This document shows, in pieces, positions 1 through 10,199 of a DNA stretch of 64,000 nt. How positions within the stretch are numbered: the stretch's first letter is position 1; each line of letters begins with the position of its first letter. A program made the translations under genes and the position numbers. Where the stretch lies: contig NZ_VRYE01000011.1 of assembly GCF_008041835.1 (NCBI RefSeq), positions 62,001 through 126,000 of the forward strand, read 5' to 3'. The DNA comes from Ectopseudomonas mendocina. Its GTDB lineage: Bacteria; Pseudomonadota; Gammaproteobacteria; Pseudomonadales; Pseudomonadaceae. The notes beneath the pieces were generated by a model. That model searched no databases and had not been told where the DNA came from. It saw nothing but the letters and a program-made list of their open reading frames with translations.

Positions 1-1
1 T

Positions 2-1555
2 CTGGTTCGCGTCGCCAACGGTCAGACCGACCAGGCTGGCGCTCTGCTCCATGTCCGTCACGGCGCGGCGGCTACCCTCGCGCAAAGCCGCGATCAGCGA
101 CTCGATTTCCGCCGTGGATTGCTGAGTGCGTTTTGCCAACGCCCGCACCTCATCGGCGACCACCGCGAAACCGCGCCCCTGGTCAGCGGCGCGCGCCGCC
201 TCGATGGCCGCATTGAGCGCCAGTAGGTTGGTTTGCTCGGTGGAAGCCGCTGCGGCCTCGGCATTGCGTGCCACCTCGTGCACCGTGGCGGTCATCTCGC
301 TCATCGCGGTCGCCACCTGATCGGTTTCCAGCTTCTGGCCGTTGACGCCCTGACGCGTTTGCTCGGCGGTTGCCGAAAGTGTCTGGGCCGAACTGGAAAT
401 CTGCGCCACGCCGCCCTGCAGACGCCCGACCATCTCCCGCAGGTTATTCGCCATGCGCTGCATGGCAGCAAGCAGCTGACCGACTTCGTCACCACGGTTC
501 TGCTCGATGCGTACACTGAGGTCGCCAGCGGCGATGGATTCGGCCAGGCCAATCACCCGCTTGAGCGGACGCACGATGGCCAGGCTAATCATGACTGCCG
601 CGCCAAACCCGAACAGCAGGGCCAGGGCCGCTGCCGCGATGATCAGGCCACTGCTGGCCTGACGTTCGGCCTGCATGACCTGGCGCTGAGTGTCCAGGGC
701 CAGATCAACGCGCTGCAGCAACTGCTCGATCTGAGCGACCAATTGCCCGTACACCTGCGTTTGTTGCTGCAGCAGGGCCGCGTACTCCCTCAGACGCTCG
801 TTGAAAGAGTCAACATTGACGACGACATCACCGAGCACGGCCGCATAGCCGGGATCCTCCAGCGCATCGCGCAGTTGCGCAGCCAAGGCCTGTGCCTCAC
901 GAGCCTGGGCGATTTCGCTCTGTTGGTTATCTGTACCGCGCCGACTGGCCTCCAGACGCTGGCGTGCCTGATCCAGCGCCTGCAGCAGCAACTGGTGAAT
1001 CTTGCCGACTGTGCCGGCCTGCAACACCGAATCGCCGCCCCGCTCACCCTGGGTGCTTTTGAGCAGGTCGACACCGTCCTCGGACAAGCCTTCCTGGAGC
1101 AAATCCAGACTGTTGGCGGCGCTGACCACCAGCCAGTCGGCCGCCTGCAGGGATAGCTGCATGTTGTCGGTAAGTTCAACGTAGCCGGCAAAGGCGCTGC
1201 GGTAGTCGGCCAACGCCGGCCCGACCTGCGCCATGATCGCAGCCGTTTCGCTATCCAGTTCGGTTTGCAGCGCCTGGCCAGCCTGCAGGATCATCTCGAC
1301 TTGTTCAGCCAGGTGTTCGGCATGCTGCTTGTCACCGCTCAGGGCGAATGCCTGCTCGCTCTGGCGCATACGCAGCACCTGCTCGCCCAGAGCGCTCATG
1401 CGCTGCTGCTGTTCGGCGCCGGCACTGACCTCACGCAATGCCAACAAGCCAGTGGCCGCGACCAGGACGGTCAGCATCAGCACCAAGGCAAACCCCAGCA
1501 TCAACTTGCTGGCCGTGCTCAGACTGGCCAACCACTTGCCCAATGAGCCATCCAT
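2..1555 (-). CDS. Methyl-accepting chemotaxis protein, C-terminus beyond window
   Basis: Transmembrane chemoreceptor that should feed CheA/CheW. The ATG at 1555 opens a frame with no stop down to the window edge, so about 518 residues are visible and the C-terminus is missing. A first membrane segment lies at about residues 17-40. It is followed by roughly 260 periplasmic residues, a size that fits a helical bimodular (HBM) sensor rather than a short four-helix bundle. The second membrane segment is at about 300-325, then HAMP and the signalling hairpin, where [17 protein letters not shown] and [15 protein letters not shown] are clear. The ligand cannot be read from the sequence. The family call is safe; the HBM assignment is inferred from length and helical character only. 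Confidence 0.93.
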   Translation of the reverse strand, partial: MDGSLGKWLASLSTASKLMLGFALVLMLTVLVAATGLLALREVSAGAEQQQRMSALGEQVLRMRQSEQAFALSGDKQHAEHLAEQVEMILQAGQALQTELDSETAAIMAQVGPALADYRSAFAGYVELTDNMQLSLQAADWLVVSAANSLDLLQEGLSEDGVDLLKSTQGERGGDSVLQAGTVGKIHQLLLQALDQARQRLEASRRGTDNQQSEIAQAREAQALAAQLRDALEDPGYAAVLGDVVVNVDSFNERLREYAALLQQQTQVYGQLVAQIEQLLQRVDLALDTQRQVMQAERQASSGLIIAAAALALLFGFGAAVMISLAIVRPLKRVIGLAESIAAGDLSVRIEQNRGDEVGQLLAAMQRMANNLREMVGRLQGGVAQISSSAQTLSATAEQTRQGVNGQKLETDQVATAMSEMTATVHEVARNAEAAAASTEQTNLLALNAAIEAARAADQGRGFAVVADEVRALAKRTQQSTAEIESLIAALREGSRRAVTDMEQSASLVGLTVGDANQ

Positions 1556-1677
1556 GACACCTCCTGTCTACTACAGCCTACCAATCCTGAAACATAGGGG
1601 CGCAGCACTGCTGGCGACAAGCCAGCAGCGGTCGAGATGGCCGGGAGAGTTAAGTGGGCGTCGCTTTCAGAACGGGT

Positions 1678-2283
1678 TCAGGGCCGCTGCATCTGGAACA
1701 GATCGCGCGTGCGACAATAGGCACTGCCACCGAGGCGCCCGACCAGATCGAGCTGGAGCGGATCGAGACGGCCCTGCTCGTTGAGCACGGCATCATCGAT
1801 ATGCGCCAGCAGCACTTCGGCGAAGATCAGGTGACAGTTGGGCCTCTGCGGCGGATAGGGCTGGATCTGCGCCACGCGGCACTCGAAGGTCACCGCTGCG
1901 CCACTGACACGCGGCACGTCGATGCGCTCGCACGGCTGGCTGGCAATGGCGCAGTGGGCAAATTCGCTGACCTCATGCGGCAGGATCGCGGCACTGGCAT
2001 TCATCGCCTCAGCCTGAGCGAAGCTGACCAGTTGAATCGCCAGCTCGCCGCTGGCCTGGGCATTGCGCAGGCTGTCCTTGAGGCTGCCATCATCACGGGT
2101 GTTGACGTTGACCAGCACGGTCGGCGGGTTGTCGCTGATCACCTGAAAGAAGCTGAACGGCGCGAGGTTGGCCACGCCCTCGGCCGAGCGGGTTGACACC
2201 CAGGCGATGGGCCGTGGCGTGACACTGGACGCCAGCCAGCGATAAGCCTCGAGCGGGCTCAGATCAGCGAAATCGATCTGCAT
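1678..2283 (-). CDS. Flavin reductase family protein (FMN-binding split barrel)
   Basis: A 201-residue cytoplasmic protein of the flavin-reductase-like/DIM6-NtaB family, which binds FMN and often supplies reduced flavin or acts on unknown substrates. The N-terminal stretch with SVTPRPIAWVST, NLAPFSFF and DNPPTVLVNV is the typical FMN-binding core. The ATG at 2283 shares one base with the stop of the upstream lipoprotein gene (TGATG), so the two are probably translationally coupled. A TTG one codon earlier is an alternative start. No partner oxygenase is next to it, so the substrate is unknown. Confidence 0.85.
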   Translation of the reverse strand: MQIDFADLSPLEAYRWLASSVTPRPIAWVSTRSAEGVANLAPFSFFQVISDNPPTVLVNVNTRDDGSLKDSLRNAQASGELAIQLVSFAQAEAMNASAAILPHEVSEFAHCAIASQPCERIDVPRVSGAAVTFECRVAQIQPYPPQRPNCHLIFAEVLLAHIDDAVLNEQGRLDPLQLDLVGRLGGSAYCRTRDLFQMQRP

Positions 2284-2561
2284 CAACGCCCCGCTCGGGA
2301 TTCGCGGATGTAGAAACGCGCACGTTCGGCCTTGCTGACGCAGCCTTCATAGGCTTCGAACTGCTGCTGGGTCTTGGCGGCAGTGAGCAGCGAAAGCGCC
2401 TTGGAATAGCTCACGGTGCCGGCGAAACCTTCGGCCTCGGCGATGCTCAGCTCCTTCCAGGCGGCATCCAGCTGGTTGGCGCAGGTCTCGCGGTAAACAG
2501 TCTTGCCGGCACAGCCGGTGAGCATCACCGCCAGCAGCGGCAAACAGATCCAATGTTTCAT
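2283..2561 (-). CDS. Small putative lipoprotein
   Basis: A 92-residue protein with a short signal peptide ending in a lipobox (LTGC, Cys17), so it is probably lipid-anchored in the envelope. The mature part is about 75 residues, charged and helical, with two further cysteines. I do not recognise a domain. The ATG at 2561 is preferred over the GTG at 2570 because GAGGAG lies 8 nt before it. It is the first gene of a two-gene unit with the flavin reductase. Function unknown. Confidence 0.75.
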   Translation of the reverse strand: MKHWICLPLLAVMLTGCAGKTVYRETCANQLDAAWKELSIAEAEGFAGTVSYSKALSLLTAAKTQQQFEAYEGCVSKAERARFYIRESRAGR

Positions 2562-2592
2562 CGACCACACTCCTCGGGAGGGACAGGACTAC

Positions 2593-2762
2593 CAGGCTGT
2601 TGAAAAACTATCTGCGTTGCCACTGCTGCGTTAAAAACAGGCTCGTGCGCGAGTCCGATCAAAATGCTCATTTACAGCTCGTAAAGTCGAGCGCGACTCC
2701 GACCGTTTTTCGCCTATTTTTGCCTTGCATTGGCTGCCTCACCTACGTTTTTCAACGGCCTG
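2593..2762 (+). mobile_element. MITE-like repeat, family 1, copy 1
   Basis: A 170-bp non-coding element bounded by 16-bp terminal inverted repeats: CAGGCTGTTGAAAAAC at the left and GTTTTTCAACGGCCTG at the right, with one mismatch. It is flanked by a perfect 4-bp direct repeat CTAC (2589-2592 and 2763-2766), which looks like a target-site duplication. The interior is nearly identical to the element at 30423-30578, which is in the opposite orientation. It lies between the lipoprotein gene and the selU stop and interrupts no recognisable gene. It encodes no plausible protein, so it would have to be mobilised in trans. Confidence 0.82.
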
Positions 2763-2811
2763 CTACAGGTTGGCTCATCTATGACGCCTCGCCTGCGCGA
2801 AAGTGCCCGCC

Positions 2812-3912
2812 TCAGCCGCCGTTTCGTTCACGCAGGTATTGCACTACAGCCTCTTGTTCGCCAGCGAACTCTATACGCCCGGACTTGCTCTCGCGCTGGA
2901 ACACATACATGGGATCGTAGTATTCGACCAGCAAGGCCTCGATCCAGCCGCGATGGGTGTCCACCTGGCCATCGACCTGCTGCTCCTGCAATGCCTGATC
3001 CATGATCGCGGCCAAACGCTGGTAACGCTCGCCACCCAGACGCCGGGTGATATTGGCCAGACTCTCGCGCAAGCGCGCAGCGAAGGCGCTGAAACCCTCT
3101 TGCTCGCCCTGCAGTGCAACGAACTCGGCACACAGCTCGACCACATAAGCCTGCAGGATACGTTCGACCCGATTGGCCACGCTGTCTTCCAGCCAGACCA
3201 GCGGGTAGTGCTGCATAGCCTGGTGCAGCGGCAATGGCAGGGAGCAGCGACCGATCAGGCGCGCTTCGTCCTCCAGCACGAATTGCTGCTGCCCTGCCGC
3301 GCGGCGCTTGAGCAGGTCGATGGCCAGGGCATTCTCGAAATCGATCTGCGCCGGCTGGGCACTGGCGCGCTTGCCAAAACTGGAGCCACGATGATTGGCA
3401 TGCGCCTCCAGATCCAGGCTGTTGCCAAGCTGGCTGAGCACCTCGGTCTTGCCGGTGCCGGTCATGCCGCCCACCAGCACGAAATCGCACGCGGCAATGG
3501 CCTCGTCGGTACTCTGCAGGAGGAAGGTGCGCATGGCCTTGTAGCCACCGACCACGCGCGGGTAGTCGATCCCCGCCTCGCTTTTCAGCCATTGCTGGAC
3601 GATCTGCGAACGCAGGCCCCCGCGAAAGCAGTACAGGTAACCCTCAGGGTTGGCCTTGGCAAAGGCCGCCCAGGCTTCGATGCGCTCGGCCTTGGTCTGG
3701 CCGCTGACCAGTTGATGGCCCAGCTCGATGGCCGCCTGCTGGCCCTGCTGCTTATAGCAGGTGCCGACCTTCTGCCGCTCGATGTCGTTCATCAGCGGCA
3801 AGTTAATCGCACCGGGAAAGGCGCCCTTGAGAAACTCGACCGGCGCGCGGGTGTCCATCAGCGGCCGGTCATGCAGGAACAGGTCGCGGTAGTCGATGCA
3901 GTTGTCGCGCAT
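2812..3912 (-). CDS. selU: tRNA 2-selenouridine synthase
   Basis: SelU (MnmH, YbbB) replaces sulfur by selenium at the wobble 2-thiouridine of certain tRNAs, using selenophosphate. The 366-residue protein has the expected two parts. An N-terminal rhodanese domain carries the catalytic Cys95 in [12 protein letters not shown]-terminal P-loop domain has GGMTGTGKT at about 148-156. Its ATG overlaps the selD stop (TGATG at 3912), so selenophosphate supply and use are translationally coupled. Length and motifs are complete. Confidence 0.96.
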   Translation of the reverse strand: MRDNCIDYRDLFLHDRPLMDTRAPVEFLKGAFPGAINLPLMNDIERQKVGTCYKQQGQQAAIELGHQLVSGQTKAERIEAWAAFAKANPEGYLYCFRGGLRSQIVQQWLKSEAGIDYPRVVGGYKAMRTFLLQSTDEAIAACDFVLVGGMTGTGKTEVLSQLGNSLDLEAHANHRGSSFGKRASAQPAQIDFENALAIDLLKRRAAGQQQFVLEDEARLIGRCSLPLPLHQAMQHYPLVWLEDSVANRVERILQAYVVELCAEFVALQGEQEGFSAFAARLRESLANITRRLGGERYQRLAAIMDQALQEQQVDGQVDTHRGWIEALLVEYYDPMYVFQRESKSGRIEFAGEQEAVVQYLRERNGG

Positions 3913-4946
3913 CAGAACACCTCGACCGCGTAACGCTGTCGCTCAACCATCTCGCCGATGGGCGCCAGCGTCAGCCCCAGTTCGGCGGCCACGGCGAGAA
4001 ACTCGGCCTCACCTTCCGCCGCCACGGCAATCAGCAAGCCGCCGCTGGTCTGCGGGTCGCACAGTAGCAGCTTGGCCAGCTCCGGCAGCGGAGCGATCTT
4101 GTCGCCATAGCTGTCGAAGTTGCGCAAGGTGCCACCGGGTATGCAGCCCTGCTCCAGATAGTGTTCGACACTCTCCAGACGCGGCACGCGGGCGAACTCG
4201 ACACGGGCGCTGAGGCCACTGCCATCAGCCATTTCCACCAGATGACCGAGCAGGCCGAAGCCGGTGACATCGGTCATCGCACGCACGCCGGCGAGCTTGC
4301 CAAAGCGGCTGCCGGGCTTGTTCAGGGTGCACATCCAGTCACGCGCCAGGCCAATGTCGGCGTCACGCAGCTTGGCCTTCTTCTCCGCCGTGGTGAGGAT
4401 GCCAATACCCAGTGGTTTGCTCAGGTACAGCTTGCAACCAGCCGTGGCGGTGTCGTTGCGCTTCATGTTGGCCTTGCTCACCAGACCGGTCACGGCCAGG
4501 CCGAAAATCGGCTCCGGGGCATCGATCGAGTGCCCGCCTGCCAGCGGGATGCCGGCTTCGTCGCACACGGCGCGGCCACCGCGGATCACTTCGCGGGCTA
4601 CCTCCGGCGCCAGCACATTGACCGGCCAGCCAAGAATGGCGATGGCCATCAGTGGATCGCCGCCCATGGCGTAAATATCGCTGATGGCATTGGTGGCGGC
4701 GATACGGCCGAAATCGTAAGGGTCATCGACGATCGGCATGAAGAAATCGGTGGTGGACACCACACCGCGCTCTTCGTCGATGGCATACACCGCCGCATCA
4801 TCGCGCGAGGCATTGCCGACCCATAGATTGGGGTCGAGATTCTGCGCCCCGCTGCCCGCGAGGATCACTTCGAGCACCTTGGGCGAAATCTTGCAACCGC
4901 AACCGGCGCCGTGGCTGTACTGGGTCAAACGAATGGGTTCGCTCAT
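3912..4946 (-). CDS. selD: Selenide, water dikinase (selenophosphate synthase)
   Basis: SelD makes selenophosphate from selenide and ATP. The 344-residue protein starts with the family signature SHGAGCGCK, with the catalytic residue present as Cys16 (not selenocysteine) and Lys19 next to it. The AIR-synthase-like core is full length. It is the first gene of a selD-selU pair, and no selA or selB is in this window. Here the obvious use of selenophosphate is tRNA selenouridine; whether the cell also makes selenoproteins cannot be judged from this window. It is divergent from the patatin gene across a 112-bp gap. Confidence 0.97.
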   Translation of the reverse strand: MSEPIRLTQYSHGAGCGCKISPKVLEVILAGSGAQNLDPNLWVGNASRDDAAVYAIDEERGVVSTTDFFMPIVDDPYDFGRIAATNAISDIYAMGGDPLMAIAILGWPVNVLAPEVAREVIRGGRAVCDEAGIPLAGGHSIDAPEPIFGLAVTGLVSKANMKRNDTATAGCKLYLSKPLGIGILTTAEKKAKLRDADIGLARDWMCTLNKPGSRFGKLAGVRAMTDVTGFGLLGHLVEMADGSGLSARVEFARVPRLESVEHYLEQGCIPGGTLRNFDSYGDKIAPLPELAKLLLCDPQTSGGLLIAVAAEGEAEFLAVAAELGLTLAPIGEMVERQRYAVEVF

Positions 4947-5058
4947 GCTTTTCTCTCACCGCGATGACTGGCGGCGGATTCTAGCAAAGACTGCATTGTC
5001 TGCCTTGGCTCAACGCTGGCGTGCGAGTAAGGTCAGAGCTTCAACGGGGGAACCATCG

Positions 5059-6066
5059 ATGAGCAAGAAAGTGGCGCTGGTGCTGGGCTCGGGGGGCGCG
5101 CGTGGCTATGCGCATATCGGCGTGATCGATGAGCTGCAGGCGCGCGGCTATGAAATCGGCTGCATCGCCGGCTGTTCGATGGGTGCGGTGGTCGGCGGCA
5201 TCTTCGCGGCGGGCAAGCTGCCGGAGTACCGCGAGTGGACGGAAAGCCTGGATTATCTCGACGTGCTGCGCCTGCTCGACGTCAGCTTCAGCCTGGGCGC
5301 CATTCGCGGTGAGCGGGTGTTCGGGCGGATTCAGGACATCGTCGGCGACGTGGATATCGAGAACCTCAACATCCCCTTCACCGCCGTCGCCACCGACCTC
5401 ACCAACCAGCAGGAAATCTGGTTTCAGGAGGGCTGTCTGCACCAGGCGATGCGTGCCTCGGCGGCGATTCCCAGCCTGTTCACCCCGGTCATTCAGGGTA
5501 AGCGCATGCTGGTCGATGGCGGCCTGCTCAACCCGCTGCCGATCGTCCCGGTGGTGTCCAGCCACTGCGATCTGATCGTCGCGGTCAACCTCAACGCCAC
5601 CAACCAGAATCACTACCAGTTGCCGCTGATCGAACGTCCGGCAGCGCTCAAGGGCCGCATCGATCAGTTGATGAGCAACCTCGGCTCGCGCCTGCCGAAC
5701 TTTCGCCGCAAGGGCGATGACGAAACGCTGCTGCTCGGCAGCGCACAGCATCCGGGCGATGAAATCGCTCCGGCGGCAGCCCCGAACCGCAAGGAAGATG
5801 GCGCAGCGCCCCGATCCGCCAGTGGCTCGCGTGTTGCCGAATTCAGCGGGCCAGGCTCGCTGCTGGAGCTGGTCAACCAGAGCTTCGAGGTGATGCAGAC
5901 CTCCCTGGCGCAATACAAGATCGCCGGTTACCCGCCGGATATCCTGATCAATGTGCCCAAGCGCGTGTGCCGTTTCTTCGAGTTCTACAAGGCGCCGGAG
6001 CTGATCATGCTCGGCCGGCAGATCGCCCGCGACACCCTCGACAAGTACGAAAGCGAGCGCGGCTGA
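5059..6066 (+). CDS. Patatin-like phospholipase family protein (RssA-like)
   Basis: A 335-residue putative serine acyl hydrolase. All three patatin elements are visible: the oxyanion-hole glycine-rich loop GSGGARG at about 12-18, the nucleophile elbow GCSMG, and the catalytic Asp in VDGG. The C-terminal third contains a low-complexity linker rich in Ala, Pro and Arg that is not part of the catalytic core. The ATG at 5059 follows a GGGGGAA ribosome-binding site; a longer open frame upstream runs antisense through selD and is rejected. It has no signal peptide, so it is probably cytoplasmic or membrane-peripheral. Substrate unknown. Confidence 0.88.
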   Translation: MSKKVALVLGSGGARGYAHIGVIDELQARGYEIGCIAGCSMGAVVGGIFAAGKLPEYREWTESLDYLDVLRLLDVSFSLGAIRGERVFGRIQDIVGDVDIENLNIPFTAVATDLTNQQEIWFQEGCLHQAMRASAAIPSLFTPVIQGKRMLVDGGLLNPLPIVPVVSSHCDLIVAVNLNATNQNHYQLPLIERPAALKGRIDQLMSNLGSRLPNFRRKGDDETLLLGSAQHPGDEIAPAAAPNRKEDGAAPRSASGSRVAEFSGPGSLLELVNQSFEVMQTSLAQYKIAGYPPDILINVPKRVCRFFEFYKAPELIMLGRQIARDTLDKYESERG

Positions 6067-7152
6067 TCAGCCGCGTGGTTCCTCGCCCGGCAGGGGTTTG
6101 TCCACCACCATCTCTGCTGGCGGCGCCTTGTCCGCCACCCAATCGCTGAGCAGGCTATAGGCCACCGCCAGCAGGGTCGGGCCGAGGAACAGGCCCATGA
6201 AGCCGAAGGCCAGGATGCCGCCGAACACGCCGAGCAGCACCACCACCAGCGGCAGGTTGCCGCCACGGCTGATCAGGTAGGGTTTGAGAATATTGTCCAC
6301 GCCGCTGATGACAAAGAAGCCCCAGACACCCAGGAAGATCGCCATACCGATCTCCCCCTGCCACACCAGCCAGGCCACGGAAGGCCCCCAGATCAGCGGC
6401 GGGATCATGATGAAACTGCAGGCGAAGGTCAGCAGGGCCAGCACCAGCGCCCCCGGTACGCCGGCGATGGCAAAACCGATATAGGCCAGTACGGCCTGCG
6501 CGGCAGCGGTACCGATCACGCCGTTGACCACGCGCTGCACGGTGCCGGCGACCAACTCCAGGTAATGGTCGGCGCGCACGCCGATCAGCCGCTCCAGCAA
6601 GCTGTGCACGAATACCGCCAGGCGTGGCCCGTCACGGTAGAAGAAGAACACCAACACCAGGCTCAGGGCCAGCTCGACCATACCCGTGCCGATTTTCGCG
6701 CTGCGCGCCATCAGCCAGTTACCGACCTGGCCCAGAAAGGGCCGTACGGTATCGAAGAGCGCCGCGCCTTGCTGATCGACGGTGCGCCACAACTCCAGCA
6801 ATCGCTCGCCAACCAGCGGAATGCCGGCCAGCCAGCTCGGCGGCGGCGGCAGGCCTTTCACTTGCAGATCTCTGACCAGCGCGTTGGCATCCTTGATGTG
6901 ATCGGCCAGGTTGAAGCCCAGCCAAACCAGAGGCACTGACACCAGGACGACCCAGACACCCGTGAGGATGCCTGCCGCCAGCGACATACGGCCATTGAGC
7001 AACTGCGTCAGCAGACGCATCAGCGGCCAACTGGCAAAGGCCAGCACGGCCGCCCAGAACAATGCCGACCAGAATGGCGCCAGCACCCAGAGACTGGCGG
7101 CCAGCAGACCGAGCAAAAGAATCTGCACCAGCAGACGATCATTGTTGGCCAT
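6067..7152 (-). CDS. AI-2E/PerM family permease
   Basis: A 361-residue integral membrane protein of the AI-2 exporter/PerM (YdiK) family. There are about eight hydrophobic segments: an N-terminal pair (LLVQILLLGLLAASLW and the following one), a central soluble loop, and a glycine-rich C-terminal block with FGGILAFGFMGLFLGP, typical of the family. Known members export quorum signals or act in Na+/H+ exchange; which applies here cannot be told. The ATG at 7152 was chosen because AGGGAG lies about 10 nt upstream. It converges on the patatin gene with stop codons abutting at 6066/6067. Confidence 0.85.
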   Translation of the reverse strand: MANNDRLLVQILLLGLLAASLWVLAPFWSALFWAAVLAFASWPLMRLLTQLLNGRMSLAAGILTGVWVVLVSVPLVWLGFNLADHIKDANALVRDLQVKGLPPPPSWLAGIPLVGERLLELWRTVDQQGAALFDTVRPFLGQVGNWLMARSAKIGTGMVELALSLVLVFFFYRDGPRLAVFVHSLLERLIGVRADHYLELVAGTVQRVVNGVIGTAAAQAVLAYIGFAIAGVPGALVLALLTFACSFIMIPPLIWGPSVAWLVWQGEIGMAIFLGVWGFFVISGVDNILKPYLISRGGNLPLVVVLLGVFGGILAFGFMGLFLGPTLLAVAYSLLSDWVADKAPPAEMVVDKPLPGEEPRG

Positions 7153-7226
7153 CGAGCGAAACTCCCTTCGGCGAAACGACAAAGCGCCCTTACGGGCGCT
7201 CTGTATAGGCGATTGCGAGCGCTAGC

Positions 7227-8042
7227 TTAACGCAACAGACGCAGACTCAGGGCACCATCGGCAGCATCGCCAAGCTCCAGGCGCGCTTCACGTACACGTT
7301 GCGCGATCAACGCCTCGCGCCAGGCCTCGGCCTGACTACCCGCGAGAGTAACGCGCAGCGTGCTGTCCAGATTGAGGCTGCGTGCCAGTACGTCCACCCA
7401 GGCGCTGTCAGCCTTGGCTTCATCGGGCAGTTTCAGTTGCCCGTCGGAACGCAGTTGACGCAACAAGGTTGCCGGAGTCGGCAGCAATTCACCCAATGGT
7501 GCGTCGGCATCCAGTTGCTCGGCATGCAGATAGGCGCGGCGATTACCCCGGGTGATGCTGTACAGCGCCAGCAGGCTTTCGTGATTCGGCTCGGCCAGGC
7601 GCAACAGCGCGTAGGCCTGCTGGTCGTCGGAACCATACAGCGTGGCATTGCCGAACACCGAGTTGGCCCACAGGCTGCTGGCGCCGCACTCACGGCCCTG
7701 GCACCAGTAAAGCAATTCGGCGCCCTGCTGCAGCAGCGTTTCCCGTGCGGCGGTGAATACCTGATCAGCGCTGTGGGTGCGCGGCAATTCGTAGGTCACC
7801 GCACGGTGCTGGCCCTGTACGAGAATCTCGCGCTCGTAACGCAAGCGTCCGCTGATACGGCGAATCGAGCCCTGCGGGTAGATACGTTCGACGTCCGGCG
7901 CCTCCTTGAACGCCACGATCAGACTGCCGGGAAAACGCGGCAAAACCTCAAGATCGCGGCTGCCTGGCAGATCAGCCGCCAGCACGGCAGCACTGCAAAA
8001 GGTAGCCAGCGCTGCGCACAACAGCTTCGTATAGCCCTTCAT
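7227..8042 (-). CDS. DUF4892 domain-containing exported protein
   Basis: A 271-residue protein with a Sec signal peptide (MKGYTKLLCAALATF...AVLAAD) and a mature domain that fits the DUF4892 family common in Pseudomonas. Sequence cues are the DLPGSRDLEVLPRFPGSLI opening and a pair of cysteines in WCQGRECG, which could form a disulfide in the periplasm. The ATG at 8042 gives a normal signal peptide; the longer frame adds an unlikely N-terminus. No biochemical function is known to me, and the neighbours (permease and hydrolases) do not help. Confidence 0.8.
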   Translation of the reverse strand: MKGYTKLLCAALATFCSAAVLAADLPGSRDLEVLPRFPGSLIVAFKEAPDVERIYPQGSIRRISGRLRYEREILVQGQHRAVTYELPRTHSADQVFTAARETLLQQGAELLYWCQGRECGASSLWANSVFGNATLYGSDDQQAYALLRLAEPNHESLLALYSITRGNRRAYLHAEQLDADAPLGELLPTPATLLRQLRSDGQLKLPDEAKADSAWVDVLARSLNLDSTLRVTLAGSQAEAWREALIAQRVREARLELGDAADGALSLRLLR

Positions 8043-8169
8043 TGACTGCAGACCTGTTGCAGGCCAAGGGCAAACGAACTTGCAAAGCAGTAGGTGACGA
8101 CTTTTGACGGGGCGATCATGCAATCCTCCATGGCAGACCGCCACACCTTTCCCCAGGGCCGCAGGCAAG

Positions 8170-9033
8170 TCAAGGCAGGCGCAGGAATGGATTGAAACAA
8201 TCCGCTACGAGCTGCGCGCCAGCCTCGTCATCCAGATGCAGATGATGCCCGCCAGGCAGGCGATGCACCTCGAACGGTACGTGCTGGAGCAGAGCCTGCA
8301 CCGCCGGCTGTGCGCTCATCATGCCTTGCTCGGCCAGCACCAGACTGACCGGGCATTGCAGCGCATGGACGAACGCCTGGGCATGAGCCCAGCTCAGGCG
8401 CAGCGGTGATGGCAGGGTCAGGCGGCTGTCAGTACGCCAGGTGTAACCGCCAGGCACCGGCATCAGCCCGCGCTGGGCCAGCAATTCGGCCGCCTCTCGA
8501 CTGACCGCACCGACGCCTTTCATGCGTGCCTCGACTGCACGCGCCACCTCGGCATACACCGGCTTGCGCTTGTCGGTGAGTTTCTGCCTGGCGCGCAACG
8601 CTTCCCCGAGTTTTTCCGGTGCCTGTTCGGCCTCACCGGTATAGGGCACCAGGCCGTCGATCAACGCCAGGCGCGCAATGCGCTCGGGCATCGCCCCGGC
8701 CAGCAACACCGCGGTAATCGCGCCCATGGAATGGCCGAGGATGGAAAACCGCTGCCAGCCAAACTGTTCGGCGACCTGCAGCACGTCATAGGCGTAGTCC
8801 CATAACGCATAACCTGCGCCTGCTGCACGATGCTCGGAGTGGCCATGACCGGCAAAATCCAGCGCGACGATGCGCAGCCCTTCGAGTTTCGGTGCCAGCC
8901 GCGCGAAGCTCGCGGCATTATCCAGCCAGCCGTGCAGGGCCAATACCGGCAAACCCTCTTCGGGGCCATAGAGATGCGCCGCCAGCTCGATATGCGGCAG
9001 GCTCAGACGCACTTCCTCGAAGCCTGCGTTCAT
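8170..9033 (-). CDS. Alpha/beta hydrolase
   Basis: A 287-residue alpha/beta-fold hydrolase. It shows the oxyanion HGW motif (LALHGWLDN), the nucleophile elbow GHSMG and a late histidine in PGGHHLHLDD that fits the catalytic His. It is probably a cytoplasmic esterase or lipase-like enzyme of unknown substrate. The ATG at 9033 overlaps the stop of the upstream hydrolase gene by 4 bp (ATGA), so the two hydrolases are co-translated. The open frame continues upstream through the neighbouring gene but that part has no protein-like character. Confidence 0.87.
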   Translation of the reverse strand: MNAGFEEVRLSLPHIELAAHLYGPEEGLPVLALHGWLDNAASFARLAPKLEGLRIVALDFAGHGHSEHRAAGAGYALWDYAYDVLQVAEQFGWQRFSILGHSMGAITAVLLAGAMPERIARLALIDGLVPYTGEAEQAPEKLGEALRARQKLTDKRKPVYAEVARAVEARMKGVGAVSREAAELLAQRGLMPVPGGYTWRTDSRLTLPSPLRLSWAHAQAFVHALQCPVSLVLAEQGMMSAQPAVQALLQHVPFEVHRLPGGHHLHLDDEAGAQLVADCFNPFLRLP

Positions 9034-9833
9034 GCGTCTTGCTCCTGATGACCGGCCCAGCGACTGAACAGCTGACGCAGCAACTCGGCCGTGGCCTGCG
9101 GCCGCTCCAGCGGGAACATATGGCCGCCAGGCAAATGGTGATATTCCGCACGCGGCATGCGCTTGAGCAGACGCGCATGATGCGGCAGCACGACACGGCT
9201 GTGGCGCCCCCGAACCATGGCCAGCGGTACGGCAAGCTGCTGCGGCCGACCCGGCGCGGTGTGCGGCACGCTGCGGTAGATGCTGATCTCGGTGGCAGGG
9301 TCGAACTTCAAACGCACACCCTGCGTTCCCGCCTGCAGACCGTGGCTGACATAAGCATCCAGACATTCGGGATCGAAACGCCGGAACAGGCTCTTGCCGG
9401 CAAAATAATTACGCGCTTCGAGCAGGTCGGCGAATGCTTCACGGCGTCCCAGGGTGCGCCCGGCCGGGGTGATGCGGTCGATGAAACCGAAGCGTTTGGC
9501 GGCACGGATCACCATGCGGTCGGCCAGGGTCAGCACGGGTGAATCGAGCATCACCACGCCACGATACAGCTCGGGCCGGAGCAAGGCTGCGTGATAGTGC
9601 AACACACCGCCGAGCGAATGACCAACGCCCCAGACCGGCTCGTCACCACCCTCGAGGTGATGGATCAGCTCATCGACCAGATTCGACCAGTTGTCATTGA
9701 CCGGAAAACGCGGGTCATGGCCGTGCTGCTCGAGGTGCTGCACCTGAAAATCCGGTGCCAGCGCAGCGAACAGCTTGCTGTAGGTGGCCGACGGAAAGCC
9801 GTTGGCATGAGCGAAAAAAACGGACTGCGACAT
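9030..9833 (-). CDS. Alpha/beta hydrolase
   Basis: A 267-residue alpha/beta hydrolase and first gene of the hydrolase pair. Motifs are FFAHANGFPSATY near the N-terminus (oxyanion region), the elbow GHSLGG, and GGHMFPLE at the C-terminus with the likely catalytic His. It is only distantly similar to the downstream hydrolase, so the pair is probably not a recent duplication. No signal peptide is present. Substrate unknown. Confidence 0.87.
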   Translation of the reverse strand: MSQSVFFAHANGFPSATYSKLFAALAPDFQVQHLEQHGHDPRFPVNDNWSNLVDELIHHLEGGDEPVWGVGHSLGGVLHYHAALLRPELYRGVVMLDSPVLTLADRMVIRAAKRFGFIDRITPAGRTLGRREAFADLLEARNYFAGKSLFRRFDPECLDAYVSHGLQAGTQGVRLKFDPATEISIYRSVPHTAPGRPQQLAVPLAMVRGRHSRVVLPHHARLLKRMPRAEYHHLPGGHMFPLERPQATAELLRQLFSRWAGHQEQDA

Positions 9834-10199
9834 GCATCAAACCCGAAATCCAGTGGTGTCGGGATTCTCCGGCAGCCATCAGCCTGGGGCAACGACTGTA
9901 ACGGCCATTGATGACGGTGCAATGGTCAGGGCTATGCCTACCGGCGCCCAAGATGGGCCTCTGTATTCACTGATGCTGCGTTGATAACGGGCTGGAACAC
10001 CAGCCCATTTACAGCGCCTTGACTCGGGGGCGAGCCCAATCCGCCCCCCGCCCCCCTTTCCGGGGTCGCCCTGAGATCGCCAGAACCTCGCTCGACGACT
10101 TTTCGTACGAACCCGGGCAGGCTTGAAAAACCGCCGGATATGCTCGGCCCGCCCCCCTCACTGGATATGCCAGGCTCGCATCAGCCCCCATGTGCAGCA
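9834..10199. other. 366-bp non-coding gap with a degenerate repeat
   Basis: No convincing gene lies between the hydrolase start and the thioesterase stop. Around 9973-10050 there is a stretch (GCTGCGTTGATAAC, then CCCATTTACAGC) resembling the interior of the family 1 MITE-like repeat, with a small hairpin GGGCTGG/CCAGCCC inside it. The terminal inverted repeats are missing, so if related it is a decayed or partial relative. The rest is C-rich sequence without a readable promoter or terminator. Confidence 0.4.

Noticed and set aside
2600..3005. Small plus-strand open frames over the family 1 repeat
   Set aside because: They traverse a non-coding repeat and the antisense of selU, and have no ribosome-binding site or protein-like composition.
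4738..5058. N-terminal extension of the patatin gene
   Set aside because: It runs antisense through selD; the ATG at 5059 has a ribosome-binding site and starts the patatin fold.
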